A stretch of 64,000 bases of DNA from Peristeroidobacter soli (GCF_004138485.1 NZ_RYEV01000003.1:1488001-1552000), one strand, 5' to 3'; counted from the stretch's first letter, positions 1-9,270 are shown. Made by a program: numbers and translations. The notes: generated from the sequence alone by a model not told the origin.

Positions 1-400
1 CACAGCCCTGTTCGCGATAATGCTTATATCTTTCGCGAGCAGTGCGTTTCCGTTCCGGGTCGACGTCGACAATCTCAGCGATACGATCATACGCATTGAC
101 GTCGGATGGCATCGAATCCGTGAGATTGATGAGCAATCCGCGGTGTGATTGCGGGCCCAACTCCGAGCCAACCATCACCTTCACCCTGGCATGCGCCGCC
201 TCCTGCCCACGATAGATCTCGTGGGGCAGGAAGCTGCCGTCGCTGAACGTCCACAGCATGTCGTCGAGTCGTTGCACATCCGGCGTCTGGATATATACCT
301 GACACCCTTGCTCGACGGCGCGCTCCGCCAGCCTGCACGCGTAGCGCAGGCGGGCGTCGGGGGCGTCCGCGGAGAGGACGTAGAAGTCCACTCGACTCAT
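1..400 (-). CDS. holC: DNA polymerase III chi subunit, 3' end beyond window
   Basis: I read this frame directly from the minus strand; it opens with ATG at 400 (MSRVDFYVLSADAP) and stays open to base 1, giving 133 residues before the window ends. The chi signature LWTFSDGSFLPHE, near residue 50, identifies it. Chi links the clamp loader (through psi) to single-stranded DNA-binding protein during replication. The family is about 140-150 residues, so only the last dozen or so are missing. It starts 9 bases after the pepA stop on the same strand, the usual pepA-holC order, so the two are probably co-transcribed. Identification is firm; the missing C-terminus cannot be assessed. Confidence 0.93.
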   Translation of the reverse strand, partial: MSRVDFYVLSADAPDARLRYACRLAERAVEQGCQVYIQTPDVQRLDDMLWTFSDGSFLPHEIYRGQEAAHARVKVMVGSELGPQSHRGLLINLTDSMPSDVNAYDRIAEIVDVDPERKRTARERYKHYREQGC

Positions 401-409
401 GGCGGATCG

Positions 410-1897
410 TTATTTCTTGTTGATGAGGTAATCGACCAGCAGCGGCACCGGGCGGCCCGTGCTGCCCTTGGCGGAACCGCTCTGATACGCCGTACCCGCG
501 ATGTCCAGATGCGCCCAGCGCAGGCCATCGGTGAACTTCGCGAGGAAGCAGGCCGCCGTGATGGCGCCGCCCTCGCGGCCGGCCACGTTGGCCATGTCCG
601 CGAAGTTGCTCTTCAGCTGCTCGCCGTATTCCTCGCCGATCGGCATGTGCCAGGCGCGGTCGTCGGCGCGCTCGCCGGCCGCCTTCAGATCGGCCGCCAG
701 CTCATCGTCGTTACTGAACAGACCCGACAGATGATTGCCCAGCGCGATCACGCAGGCGCCGGTGAGGGTCGCCAGATCGATGACCACTTCGGGCTTGAAG
801 CGGCGCGAATAGGTGATGGCGTCGCACAGGATCAGACGGCCTTCGGCGTCGGTGTTCAGTACTTCGATGGTCTGGCCCGACATGCTCTTCACGATGTCGC
901 CCGGCTTGGTGGCGCGACCGCTCGGCATGTTTTCGCACGCCGGCACGACGCCGACGACGTTGATCGGCAATTCCAGCTCGGCCACGGCTTTCATGGTGCC
1001 GAATACGCTGGCGCCGCCGCTCATGTCGAACTTCATTTCATCCATCGCGGCGGGCGGCTTCAGCGAAATGCCGCCGGTGTCGAAGGTGACCGCCTTGCCG
1101 ACCAGCACCACCGGCGCCTGGCTGCGCTCGGCGCCGTGGTATTCGAACACGATGAACGTAGCCGGCTCTTCCGAGCCGTGGGTGACGGACAGGAAGGAAC
1201 CCATGCCGAGGCGTTTGCATTCGGCTTCATTCAACACGCGCACGCTGAGCTTCTTGTAATCGTTGGCCAGGGCTTTGGCCTGGCGCGCCAGAAAGCTCGG
1301 GGTGCAAACATTGGCCGGCTGATTCGCCAGATCGCGCATGAACGCCATGCCGCTGACGATGCCCTGGCCATGGGCGAGACCGCGCTCGGCCTGGCCCTTG
1401 TCACCGCGACTGGCGACAGCGACGCCGAACTTGGTCAGCGACGGCTTGGGACGCTTGTTGCCGGTCTTGTAATCGGGAGTGCGGTACTGCGAGGCCGCGA
1501 CGACCTCGACGGCGACGCGAGCCTGCGCGTACGCATCGGCGTCGGCGATTTCGTCCAGGCCCAGATAGCTGATCGCATCGCTGGCGCCGGTCTTGGCGAC
1601 CATGGCGAGCGCGCCGGCCAGCGCCTTGCGATATTGCTTGCGCTTGAAGGTGCTGCGATTGCCCAGGCCGATCACGATGACCCGTTCGACGGGCGCGCCG
1701 CTCAGGTCGGCGAGCAGAACCGCGTCGCCGGTCTTGCCACGCAGGTCGCCACGCTTCACCAGCTTGGCGATGCGGCCGCCGATGCGGGCATCGAGATCTT
1801 CCGCGGCTGCCGACAGAACGCCCTTGTCGTAGACACCGACGATGGCGCAGTCAGTGCGCTGACGGGAGGCAGAGGCAGTACTGACAAAAAATTCCAT
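410..1897 (-). CDS. pepA: Leucyl aminopeptidase (cytosol aminopeptidase, M17)
   Basis: This is a cytosolic dinuclear-metal aminopeptidase of 495 residues that removes N-terminal residues from peptides. The family signature NTDAEGRL is present. So are the other metal ligands: the lysine and aspartate in VGKAVTFDTGGIS and the aspartate in MKFDMSGG. I chose ATG at 1897 (MEFFVST) because GAGGAAGG lies just upstream on the minus strand and because it is the family start. An in-frame extension to 2080 would run into the lptF promoter side. In E. coli, PepA also acts as a DNA-binding protein at carAB and in Xer recombination; that role here is not shown by sequence. It is divergent from lptF and leads into holC. 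Confidence 0.95.
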   Translation of the reverse strand: MEFFVSTASASRQRTDCAIVGVYDKGVLSAAAEDLDARIGGRIAKLVKRGDLRGKTGDAVLLADLSGAPVERVIVIGLGNRSTFKRKQYRKALAGALAMVAKTGASDAISYLGLDEIADADAYAQARVAVEVVAASQYRTPDYKTGNKRPKPSLTKFGVAVASRGDKGQAERGLAHGQGIVSGMAFMRDLANQPANVCTPSFLARQAKALANDYKKLSVRVLNEAECKRLGMGSFLSVTHGSEEPATFIVFEYHGAERSQAPVVLVGKAVTFDTGGISLKPPAAMDEMKFDMSGGASVFGTMKAVAELELPINVVGVVPACENMPSGRATKPGDIVKSMSGQTIEVLNTDAEGRLILCDAITYSRRFKPEVVIDLATLTGACVIALGNHLSGLFSNDDELAADLKAAGERADDRAWHMPIGEEYGEQLKSNFADMANVAGREGGAITAACFLAKFTDGLRWAHLDIAGTAYQSGSAKGSTGRPVPLLVDYLINKK

Positions 1898-2003
1898 GAA
1901 CCTTCCTCGCAAAGGGCGCGAAAAAGACGCTAGTCTACTCCATTCCGCGCGCCCCACCGCCGCGGAAACATCCTCACGCTGCGGGTAAAAAGCGGAACGA
2001 GCA

Positions 2004-3101
2004 TTGCGAACCCTGGATCGATACCTCCTTAAGGAGGTTGCGGAAACCTGGCTGGCGGTCACCGGCGTACTGCTGGTCATCCTGCTGTCAAATCAGCTGG
2101 CGCGCGTGCTGTCGCAGGCGGCGGCCAACGACTTTCCGCGCGACGTGGTGTTCTCGCTGCTCGGCCTGACCTCGGCCGGCTATCTCACCGTGATCGCTCC
2201 CATCGGCTTTTTCCTCGCCATCATGCTGGGCCTGGGCCGCATGTATCACGAGAGCGAGATGGCGGCGATCCAGTCCTGCGGCGTCGGGCCCGCCGGCTTG
2301 TATCGGCCGATCGGCTATCTCGGCATATTCATTACCGCCTTGCTGATCTGGCTGTCGTTCTGGGCCATTCCCGCGGCGTCCGCGCGAGCCCAGCAGATCC
2401 GTACCGAAGCTTTGCAGAACGCGCAGTTCGGTCTGCTCGAGCCGGGCCGGTTCCGTACTTTCGGCGGCGGTAACGTGGTGTTTTACGCCGAGCGCGTCGA
2501 TGACAACGGCATCCTGCACAACGTGAATGTGTTCGTGGACCGGACCCAGGATCCGGAGAGCGACGGCACGCTGGAGGTCTGGGTGGCGACGCGGGCTGAA
2601 CAGCGCGGCGCCGGTCAGGCCGATCAAATGTTCGTGCTGTACGACGGCGAGCATTACAAAGGTGTACCGGGCAAGGGCGACTGGCAGATCACGCATTTCG
2701 CCGAGGGCGGGTATCCGATCCGGCTCGGTGAGATCGGCGGCCGCGCGGGCAAGGCGGGCATGAAATCCACCGGTGAATTGTTACAGTCCAGCGATCCGCG
2801 CGATCGCGCCGAGTTGCAGTGGCGTATTTCGACGCCGTTGATGGCGCTCATTCTGATGCTGATCGCCGTGCCGCTCGCCCGGCTGCGGCCTCGGCAAGGC
2901 CGGTTCGGCCGTATCGGCATCGCCATCCTGGTGTATTTCATTTATTGGCAGTTGCTGGCCGCCGCGCGCACCTGGGTCGAAGGGGGCAGCGTGCCTGAAT
3001 GGGTGGGGTTGTGGTGGGTGCACGGTGTCGCGCTGGTGCTCGGATTGTGGCTGCTGTCGCGTGAGGCGCCGCTCGCCAAACCCCGGATGGTGACCGCATG
3101 A
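2004..3101 (+). CDS. lptF: LPS export ABC transporter permease LptF
   Basis: LptF is one of the two inner-membrane permeases of the LptB2FG complex that extracts lipopolysaccharide and passes it to LptC. This copy has 365 residues. Membrane helices lie near the N-terminus (around residues 15-115), a periplasmic jellyroll follows at about 130-260, and further helices lie at about 275-355, the expected YjgP/YjgQ layout. The start is TTG at 2004 (MRTLDRYLLKEV); no in-frame ATG precedes the conserved N-terminus. The stop overlaps the lptG start in an ATGA junction, so the pair is translationally coupled. It is divergent from pepA across 106 bases, a common gammaproteobacterial arrangement. Confidence 0.94.
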   Translation: MRTLDRYLLKEVAETWLAVTGVLLVILLSNQLARVLSQAAANDFPRDVVFSLLGLTSAGYLTVIAPIGFFLAIMLGLGRMYHESEMAAIQSCGVGPAGLYRPIGYLGIFITALLIWLSFWAIPAASARAQQIRTEALQNAQFGLLEPGRFRTFGGGNVVFYAERVDDNGILHNVNVFVDRTQDPESDGTLEVWVATRAEQRGAGQADQMFVLYDGEHYKGVPGKGDWQITHFAEGGYPIRLGEIGGRAGKAGMKSTGELLQSSDPRDRAELQWRISTPLMALILMLIAVPLARLRPRQGRFGRIGIAILVYFIYWQLLAAARTWVEGGSVPEWVGLWWVHGVALVLGLWLLSREAPLAKPRMVTA

Positions 3102-4168
3102 CCTCCATCCTTTCCAGATATGTGATCAAAGCGGTGTTGGGTAACACCGCGCTGGTGATGCTCGTGCTGCTCGCGCTGAGCGGGTTGTATCTGTTCATCA
3201 CGCAGCAGGATGAGATCGGCATCGGTCAGTATTCGGTCGAGAATGCGTTGATGTACGTCGGCCTGAACCTGCCGAAATACGCGTTCGACATGTTGCCGAT
3301 CGCGGCGCTGATCGGTGCCTTGCTGGCGCTGGGCAATCTGGCGCGCACGCTGGAGTTGATCGTGGTGCGAGCGGCGGGCGTGTCCACGTTGCGTATCGCC
3401 ATGTGGACGGCCGGTGCCGGTGTGATCCTGATGATCTTCACCGCGCTGCTCGGCGAGGTGATCTCGCCGCCGATGGAGCAATACGCCCGGCAGATGAAGA
3501 CCTTCGCCAAGTTCAACGACTACAGCATGGCGGGCAACAAGAGTGCCTGGGCCAAGGACGGCGACATGATGATCTCGGTTCGCCAGCAGGCGGCGGACAA
3601 CCGGTATGGCGGCGTTTATGTGTTCAAGTTCGATGGGCAGCGCCGGCTGCGCAGCGTGGGGCATGCGAATAACGCCAGCATCGACAAGAACAATCTGTGG
3701 CAGCTCGAGAACTACGTCGAGTCGAGCATCGGCAATGAGCGCGTGGCGACGAGCAAGGCGGCGGAGACGCAATTGCAGACGCGACTGTCACCGGAGTTTC
3801 TTGGCCTGGCGGTGCTGGATGCGGACTCGCTGCCGGGGCGAGGGTTGCTCAGCTACATTCAACATCTGAAGGCGAATGGCCTCGATGCGCGGACGTATGA
3901 GGTCGCTTTCTGGGCGCGCATCGCGCGCACGGTCGCGGTCGCGATCATCGTGGTGCTTGCGGTACCGTTCGCGTTCGGGCCGATGCGATCGACCGGCACT
4001 GGTGCGCGCACCGTGGTCGGCATCATGATCGGCGTGGTGTTCTTCCTGATGGCGAAGATGTTGGAAAGCGGCGGCGAAGTGTTCAACATGCCGCCGCTCG
4101 TGGTCGCCTGGCTGCCGACCGCGATACTGACTGTCATTACTACCATCGCTATCTCGCGCGTTCGCTAA
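3098..4168 (+). CDS. lptG: LPS export ABC transporter permease LptG
   Basis: This is the second permease of the LptB2FG lipopolysaccharide exporter, 356 residues, with the same plan as LptF: N-terminal helices (about 15-115), a periplasmic beta domain, and C-terminal helices (about 265-353). The N-terminus MTSILSRYVIKAV and the helix segment with NLPKYAFDMLPIAALIGALL fit the YjgP/YjgQ family. Its ATG at 3098 overlaps the lptF stop by four bases. The ATPase LptB and the partners LptC and LptA are not in the window. The small RDD gene follows after three bases. Confidence 0.94.
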   Translation: MTSILSRYVIKAVLGNTALVMLVLLALSGLYLFITQQDEIGIGQYSVENALMYVGLNLPKYAFDMLPIAALIGALLALGNLARTLELIVVRAAGVSTLRIAMWTAGAGVILMIFTALLGEVISPPMEQYARQMKTFAKFNDYSMAGNKSAWAKDGDMMISVRQQAADNRYGGVYVFKFDGQRRLRSVGHANNASIDKNNLWQLENYVESSIGNERVATSKAAETQLQTRLSPEFLGLAVLDADSLPGRGLLSYIQHLKANGLDARTYEVAFWARIARTVAVAIIVVLAVPFAFGPMRSTGTGARTVVGIMIGVVFFLMAKMLESGGEVFNMPPLVVAWLPTAILTVITTIAISRVR

Positions 4169-4171
4169 ATC

Positions 4172-4633
4172 ATGAGTGAGTCCGTTTCGTCCGAACGCGC
4201 TGGCCTACCGAGCGCTGGCGTGCTGCGCCGGCTGGGCGCGATGTTCTATGACCTGCTGCTGGTGCTCGCCGTGATGATGGTCGCGACGGCGGCGTTCTTG
4301 CCCCTTACCGGTGGCGAGGCGATCACGAGTGACCGTTACGGCGCGTGGGAGTACGCGTATCGGGTGCTGTTGTTGGTGATCGTGATCTTGTTCTTCGGCC
4401 TGTTCTGGACGCGTCGCGGTCAGACGCTCGGCATGGCGGCGTGGCGGCTGCGTCTCGAGCGTGAAGACGGCGCTGCGCTGACCTGGGCCGATGTGATCAA
4501 ACGCCTGGCGGCCGCGACGGTCTCGCTGGTGTTGGCGTTGGCCGGCTACTGGTGGATCTGGATCGATCGCGACAAGCTCGCCTGGCACGATCGCTGGACG
4601 CGGACTCGCGTCGTGGTGCTGCCGAAGAAGTAA
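4172..4633 (+). CDS. RDD family membrane protein
   Basis: This is a 153-residue membrane protein. The RDD domain is marked by an early arginine-rich stretch before helix one (GVLRRLGAMFYDLLLV), a central WTRRGQTLGMAAWRLR segment, and an Asp-rich turn WIDRDKLAWHDRWTRTRVVV near the C-terminus. Three to four hydrophobic helices are visible. RDD proteins are poorly characterised; some are proposed transporters or antiporters. It starts three bases after lptG and is probably the last gene of that operon. About 100 bases of intergenic sequence with no clear U-tract terminator separate it from the convergent DUF4340 gene. Confidence 0.85.
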   Translation: MSESVSSERAGLPSAGVLRRLGAMFYDLLLVLAVMMVATAAFLPLTGGEAITSDRYGAWEYAYRVLLLVIVILFFGLFWTRRGQTLGMAAWRLRLEREDGAALTWADVIKRLAAATVSLVLALAGYWWIWIDRDKLAWHDRWTRTRVVVLPKK

Positions 4634-4732
4634 GAGGGGGCGGCGCTTTGCAAGTGCCCCCGTTCGCCGCAACGTTCGGCGGTAACTTCGGGCTGTCAGC
4701 GGCCCCGGCGCGGAGCCGCCGACGTTTGATGG

Positions 4733-5860
4733 TTACTTCTTGATCAGCTCGTCGAGCGGCTTGAAGATCGCGTCGTACTTGTACGCCGGGACCTCGTACA
4801 CCCAACCATTGAGCTGAGCATTCGCTTTCGCCGATTCCTCTTCGACGTTACGCGCCGCGGGCTTCGCTTCGGCCGGTTTGTCCGCTGCGGGCGGGGCGCC
4901 TTCGCCCTCTTTCTTGGCAGCATCGGCAGGCGCATCCTTCTTCTCGGTGTCCGCGGTCGCGACTTTGAATTTGTCGGCGAGCGCGGCGTCGTAGGACGTC
5001 TTCAGCGCGACGAAGTGTTTGTCGTCCTTCTTCCAGCCGGTGACTTCCGTCACCAGGCCATCGAACGTCCTGATCGTCGCCCGCGCACTGGGCGGATCGG
5101 TCACTTCGCTCGCGGCCTTCACGTCGCTCAACGTCAAACCAGCAAGGGCCGTGGCGAAGTTATCCGCCGCGGAAGGTGAGCTCAGCTCTTTACCCTTCGG
5201 CAGCCCCTCAACCGCGAAGTCCGCATCGGCGCGGGTCTTCTTCGAAACAGAGTAGGGCTTGCTCTTCTCGACGGTGACTTCGGCCGACTGCACACGGTCC
5301 GCAGAAACATCGATCACGTCTTTGCGCAGCCACTGATCGGCCGACGATGACGTGTCGATGCTCTTGTTCACCAGCCAGCTCTTCGGCTCGCCGGCGCGGC
5401 GCACGTATTGTGACTGCGCGCCTTGAGCCTGCTTGCCGACGATCACCTTGATCGGCTGCTTCGGTCCATCGAGCTCGAGTTGCACACCGCCGGCCGCCGC
5501 ATTGCTGATGTCTTCGACACCGAGCGCCTTGTAGCTCTCCGGATTGGAGGTTTTCTCCTCGAGCACCTTGGCCTCGGTGAGGCTGGTGATGAGTTTGCGC
5601 AGCTTGGCTTCGTCGGCCGGATAGTTGTGACGGTCGACCACGACCCAGCCGTTGTCGCCTTTCTTCACTTCGAGCGCCGGCGTGCCGCCGGCTTTCACGA
5701 TGCGCAGGTCCGTGATCGAGCCCAGCTCCTTTTTCAGATCGGGATACAGCGTCGCGGCTTCGCTCGATGCCGGCGAGGTCTGCCGGCCGCCGAGCCACAG
5801 TCCGGCGACGACGGCGAGCAACGCGACGACTGCCAGGATGGAAAGTTTTTTTGAAGTCAT
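4733..5860 (-). CDS. DUF4340 domain-containing protein, partner of a gliding-type ABC exporter
   Basis: This is a 375-residue protein with one N-terminal membrane anchor (residues about 7-24) and a long extracytoplasmic part. The repeated beta-rich pattern around DGWVVVDRHNYPADEAKL and the stretch ESYKALGVED are typical of DUF4340. Residues about 300-345 form a Lys/Ala/Pro/Glu-rich low-complexity insert before the C-terminal segment. It is the last gene of the four-gene minus-strand operon, 17 bases after the GldG-like gene. DUF4340 proteins are regularly encoded with GldG-like proteins, so a structural or substrate-facing role in that transporter is inferred. No catalytic motif is visible. 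Confidence 0.85.
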   Translation of the reverse strand: MTSKKLSILAVVALLAVVAGLWLGGRQTSPASSEAATLYPDLKKELGSITDLRIVKAGGTPALEVKKGDNGWVVVDRHNYPADEAKLRKLITSLTEAKVLEEKTSNPESYKALGVEDISNAAAGGVQLELDGPKQPIKVIVGKQAQGAQSQYVRRAGEPKSWLVNKSIDTSSSADQWLRKDVIDVSADRVQSAEVTVEKSKPYSVSKKTRADADFAVEGLPKGKELSSPSAADNFATALAGLTLSDVKAASEVTDPPSARATIRTFDGLVTEVTGWKKDDKHFVALKTSYDAALADKFKVATADTEKKDAPADAAKKEGEGAPPAADKPAEAKPAARNVEEESAKANAQLNGWVYEVPAYKYDAIFKPLDELIKK

Positions 5861-5877
5861 GAGCTAACCTCAGTCCA

Positions 5878-7770
5878 TCAACCGGTGTGAGCGGCGGCGC
5901 GGCCGGCACGGAGCCGGCGACGACGCGTGATTTCGAGGAAGATCGCGCCGAGCGCGAGCAGCAGCGGCACCAACGCGATGTTGATGACCTTCAGCCGCGT
6001 GCCCAGCTTCTCGATTTCGATGTCGAGGCTGCGACGGGTTTCGCGCAGTTCCTTGCGAATGCGCACGCGCTCGTGCTGGAAGCGCTCGAGCTCGGCTTCC
6101 TGCTCGGGCGACAGCGACAAGCCCGCCTGATGACCGCCGCGGCCGCCTTCCAGCGCCGTCAGTTTCTGCTCGGTGTCTTTCAGCTCCTGATCCAGCTCCT
6201 TCTCCTTGGCGCGCAGCTGATCGCCGGCCTGGCGACGCAGCTCATCGACCTTGGTGAACGGACGGAAGAAGCTCTGACGGCCACGCACGCTGATCAGATC
6301 GGCGCTGCCGGCGAGGTTGTCGACGGAGTTGGAGATGAAGTCGCCGTTGTTTGCCCAGGCGACCGAGAAGCGCTGACCGAACACGTTCTGCGTGCGAACC
6401 CACAGCGGGTCCGAGAGAATGTCGGTGTCCGCGATCAAAATGATGTTGGCATCTTCCTTCGACTCGGTGAGATGCGCGCCAGCGGCGCCTTCAGCACCCG
6501 GCTTGCCGTTCGGGAACGCCGACTTCACTTTGCCGTGAATGCGGGCGGCGATGGTGTAACGCTCGCCGGTGGGCTTGAAGCCATCGAGCAAGGCATCGCT
6601 GTCGGGCAGGAACATCAACTTCGCGGCTGGCAGCAGCGCGGCGTTGGTGCTCGACTGAATCAGCGGTTCAAACTCGATGGTGGCGCCTTCTTTCTTCGAC
6701 AGCGCACCGGCGGTCATCACGTTGATCGAATCGAGCGCCGAGACGGTCACGTCCTTCGGATTCATGCTGGCGCGATTCAAACCGAGAATGGCGATGTGCT
6801 GTGACGGCGGCTTGCCCTGTTGCAACGACACCGTCAGACCGAGCTCGCGATCGCCGACGATCTCATTCGTATCGAACTTCACGCCCCACGCATCGAGCAG
6901 CGGGCCGAGCGTCGAGGAGCGACCGCCCATCGGTGGCATGCCCATCTGCGCGCCGGCATTGTCATTCTCCGACTGCGGATCCATGAAGCTGATCAGCTTG
7001 CCGCCGCGCATGACGAACTGGTCGATCGCGTACTGCGTCTGCGGGCTCAGATCTTTCGGATGCACGACCATCAGCACGCCGATGTCGGCCGGAATGTCGT
7101 TGCCGTCGGCCTGCAATGTGCGCACATCGAGCGTCTCGCGCAGTTGCTGGATGCTGGCCCAGCCCGGTGCCATCTGACCGCTCATTTGATCGAAACGCGG
7201 CTCGACCGGCAGGCTCGAGATCAGGCCGACGGCGGCGCGCTTGGCGTTGCTCAACCGATAGATGAGGCTGGCGACGTCGTACTCCAGGAATTCTTCCTTG
7301 TCCGGCTGGAACAGGCCGATGATCTCGCGACCGTCGGTGGAGTTGGTGCCGGCGAGGCCGAAGTACACCGGCTCACCGCCCGGCGTCACCGACACCGGCG
7401 ACAGACCGAACTCGGTGGCGCGGTCTTCGTCTTCCGAGAACGGCTGCGGATCGATGACGTTGAGATGCAGCTTGCCCTTGGAACGCTGAGCCATTTCTTC
7501 GAGCAGCTCGCGGACCCGCTGCGCATACGCGCGCAGCTGCGGCGATTGCGAGCTGCCTTCCTGCGAGAAGAAGAAATAAAGATTCACCGGCTCGGTGAGA
7601 GTGCTGACGATCTTCTGGGTGCCGGGGGCGAGCGAATACAGCTTGCTCTCGGTCAGATCGAGACGCGCGCCGCGCAACACGAACGTGATCAGAATCGTGA
7701 CGCCGATGAATAACACGGCGAGTGCCACCAGCGCGGTGGCCCCATAAGTCTTGCGTGTTTTTGTAGTCAT
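5878..7770 (-). CDS. GldG-like ABC transporter auxiliary/substrate-binding component
   Basis: This protein of 630 residues belongs to the Gldg_ABC family, uncharacterised ABC components related to gliding protein GldG. An N-terminal helix (about 12-34) is followed by a large extracytoplasmic domain with the typical segment LYFFFSQEGSSQSPQLRAY. A charged coiled-coil (about residues 515-595, rich in Lys/Glu/Gln) precedes a C-terminal membrane helix and an Arg-rich tail. It starts one base after the permease stop and is clearly part of the same operon. Real gliding genes (gldA-N sets) are absent nearby, and such exporters occur in many non-gliding Proteobacteria, so a gliding function should not be assumed. 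Confidence 0.87.
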   Translation of the reverse strand: MTTKTRKTYGATALVALAVLFIGVTILITFVLRGARLDLTESKLYSLAPGTQKIVSTLTEPVNLYFFFSQEGSSQSPQLRAYAQRVRELLEEMAQRSKGKLHLNVIDPQPFSEDEDRATEFGLSPVSVTPGGEPVYFGLAGTNSTDGREIIGLFQPDKEEFLEYDVASLIYRLSNAKRAAVGLISSLPVEPRFDQMSGQMAPGWASIQQLRETLDVRTLQADGNDIPADIGVLMVVHPKDLSPQTQYAIDQFVMRGGKLISFMDPQSENDNAGAQMGMPPMGGRSSTLGPLLDAWGVKFDTNEIVGDRELGLTVSLQQGKPPSQHIAILGLNRASMNPKDVTVSALDSINVMTAGALSKKEGATIEFEPLIQSSTNAALLPAAKLMFLPDSDALLDGFKPTGERYTIAARIHGKVKSAFPNGKPGAEGAAGAHLTESKEDANIILIADTDILSDPLWVRTQNVFGQRFSVAWANNGDFISNSVDNLAGSADLISVRGRQSFFRPFTKVDELRRQAGDQLRAKEKELDQELKDTEQKLTALEGGRGGHQAGLSLSPEQEAELERFQHERVRIRKELRETRRSLDIEIEKLGTRLKVINIALVPLLLALGAIFLEITRRRRLRAGRAAAHTG

Positions 7771-7771
7771 G

Positions 7772-8506
7772 TCAGTCGGCCTTTTTCATGTCGAGGACGA
7801 TGGTGTTGGCGGCGAGCCAGACGCCGATCACGGTCCCGAAGTACAACAGGTCGCGCAGGTCGATCACGCCTTTGGAGATCGCCTGGAAGTGGGTGTAGAA
7901 CGACAGCGACGCGAGCGCGTCCACCAGCGGTCGTGGCGCCCAGCCGGACACCATGTCGAGCACGATCGGGAAGCCCGAGAACAGGAAGCCGAAGCACAGC
8001 ACCACCGTGAAGATGAACGCGATCACTTGATTGCGCGTCGCCGACGACAGGCACGCACCGATCGCGAGGAAACCGCCGGCCATCAGCCAGCTGCCGATGT
8101 AACCGGCGAGAATCGCGCCGTTGTCCGGATTGCCGAGATAGTTGACGGTGATCCACATTGGAAACGTCAGCGCCAGGGCGACGCCGGCGAAGGCCCAGGC
8201 CGCGAGATATTTGCCGATGACGGCCTGCCAGGTCGTGACCGGCAAGGTCATCAGCAGCTCGATGCTGCCCGACTTGCGCTCCTCGGCCCACAGCCGCATC
8301 GAGATCGCGGGAATCAGGAACAGATACAGCCAGGGATGAAATGAAAAGAACGGCGCCAGATCCGCCTGGCCGCGTTCGAAGAAATTGCCGAACTGGAACG
8401 CGAACGCCGCGGCCAGCACCAGGAAGAACACGATGAACACCAGCGCCAGCGGGGTGGCGAAGTAACTGGCGAACTCGCGGCGGAAGATGGTTTTGATGTT
8501 ATGCAT
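7772..8506 (-). CDS. ABC-2 type permease, GldF-like
   Basis: This is a 244-residue inner-membrane permease with about six hydrophobic helices. It opens MHNIKTIFRREFASYFATPLA, a typical ABC-2 permease start in which a short amphipathic segment precedes the first helix. A cytoplasmic loop with MRLWAEERKSGSIELLMTLP matches the conserved E-R-K-x-G-S/T motif of ABC-2 permeases. It lies between the ATPase (gap 8 bases) and the GldG-like gene (gap 1 base), so it is the membrane channel of this transporter. The exported substrate is unknown. Confidence 0.88.
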   Translation of the reverse strand: MHNIKTIFRREFASYFATPLALVFIVFFLVLAAAFAFQFGNFFERGQADLAPFFSFHPWLYLFLIPAISMRLWAEERKSGSIELLMTLPVTTWQAVIGKYLAAWAFAGVALALTFPMWITVNYLGNPDNGAILAGYIGSWLMAGGFLAIGACLSSATRNQVIAFIFTVVLCFGFLFSGFPIVLDMVSGWAPRPLVDALASLSFYTHFQAISKGVIDLRDLLYFGTVIGVWLAANTIVLDMKKAD

Positions 8507-8514
8507 TGTTCACC

Positions 8515-9243
8515 TCACGCTGCGCTTTTCTGGCCGGTCGTGATCTCGCGGAACACGTCGTCGAGCCGGCCGCTCGGTGCGCGTTTCGCCAGTTCGACGG
8601 GCGTGGCGTCGGCGAGCAGCTTGCCGCCGGCGATGATGATGGCGCGGTTACACACCGCATCCACTTCTTCGAGGATGTGCGTGGAGATCACGATGATCTT
8701 GTCCTTCGCCATGTCGTTGATGAGCTCGCGCACGTGGTGCTTCTGATTGGGATCCAGACCGTCAGTGGGCTCGTCGAGGATCAGCACCTGCGGATCGTGC
8801 AGCAGCGCCTGCGCCAGACCGACGCGACGCTTGAAGCCCTTGGAGAGCGTTTCGATCATCTGCTCCAGCACGCTGTTCAGCTGCAGACGGCCGATCACGT
8901 CGTCCAGCCGCGCGCGCCGACGCTCGCCGGTCAGGCCCCGCACATCGGCGATGAACTCGAGAAAACCGCGCACCGTCATTTCGCCATAGCTCGGCGCGCC
9001 TTCGGGCAGGTAGCCCATGCAGGCCTTCGCGGCGAGCGGATTGCTCTCCACGTCATGCCCGCACACCGAAACGCTTCCTGACGTCGGTGTCAGAAAACCC
9101 GTGATCATTTTCATGGTGGTCGACTTGCCGGCGCCGTTCGGGCCGAGGAAGCCGAGCACTTGTCCCGGGCTGACAGTGAAGGAGATGTCGTTGACGGCAG
9201 TGAGCGCGCCGTATCGTTTGGTCAGGTTTCTGATCTCAATCAT
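8515..9243 (-). CDS. ABC transporter ATP-binding protein, GldA-like
   Basis: This is a 242-residue ATPase. The Walker A motif GPNGAGKST lies near residue 35, the signature region is LSKGFKRRVGLAQAL, and Walker B reads LILDEPTDGLDPNQ followed by a switch histidine in ISTHILEE. It is the first gene of the minus-strand exporter operon (ATPase, permease, GldG-like, DUF4340). The ATG at 9243 lies 15 bases downstream, on the minus strand, of a perfect odd palindrome that could be an operator. It most resembles the multidrug/gliding (CcmA/GldA) branch; the substrate cannot be told from sequence. Confidence 0.9.
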   Translation of the reverse strand: MIEIRNLTKRYGALTAVNDISFTVSPGQVLGFLGPNGAGKSTTMKMITGFLTPTSGSVSVCGHDVESNPLAAKACMGYLPEGAPSYGEMTVRGFLEFIADVRGLTGERRRARLDDVIGRLQLNSVLEQMIETLSKGFKRRVGLAQALLHDPQVLILDEPTDGLDPNQKHHVRELINDMAKDKIIVISTHILEEVDAVCNRAIIIAGGKLLADATPVELAKRAPSGRLDDVFREITTGQKSAA

Positions 9244-9257
9244 GCGAGGGCCCTGTT

Positions 9258-9270
9258 TGTGATGATCACA
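9258..9270. promoter_or_regulatory. 13-bp palindrome just upstream of the exporter operon
   Basis: TGTGATGATCACA is a perfect dyad around a central base, 15 bases upstream of the ATPase start codon. Its position in the 5' leader would suit a repressor operator. The half-sites resemble those of CRP, but the spacing between TGTGA and TCACA is 3 bases rather than 6, so a CRP site is unlikely. Function is inferred from position only. Confidence 0.3.

Noticed and set aside
149-1933. Long plus-strand frame (594 codons) across pepA
   Set aside because: It lies opposite the well-supported pepA. Its residue content is a typical GC-rich antisense shadow, with no family motif.
9258-9270. CRP-binding site reading of TGTGATGATCACA
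   Set aside because: CRP half-sites need six bases between TGTGA and TCACA. Here there are three.
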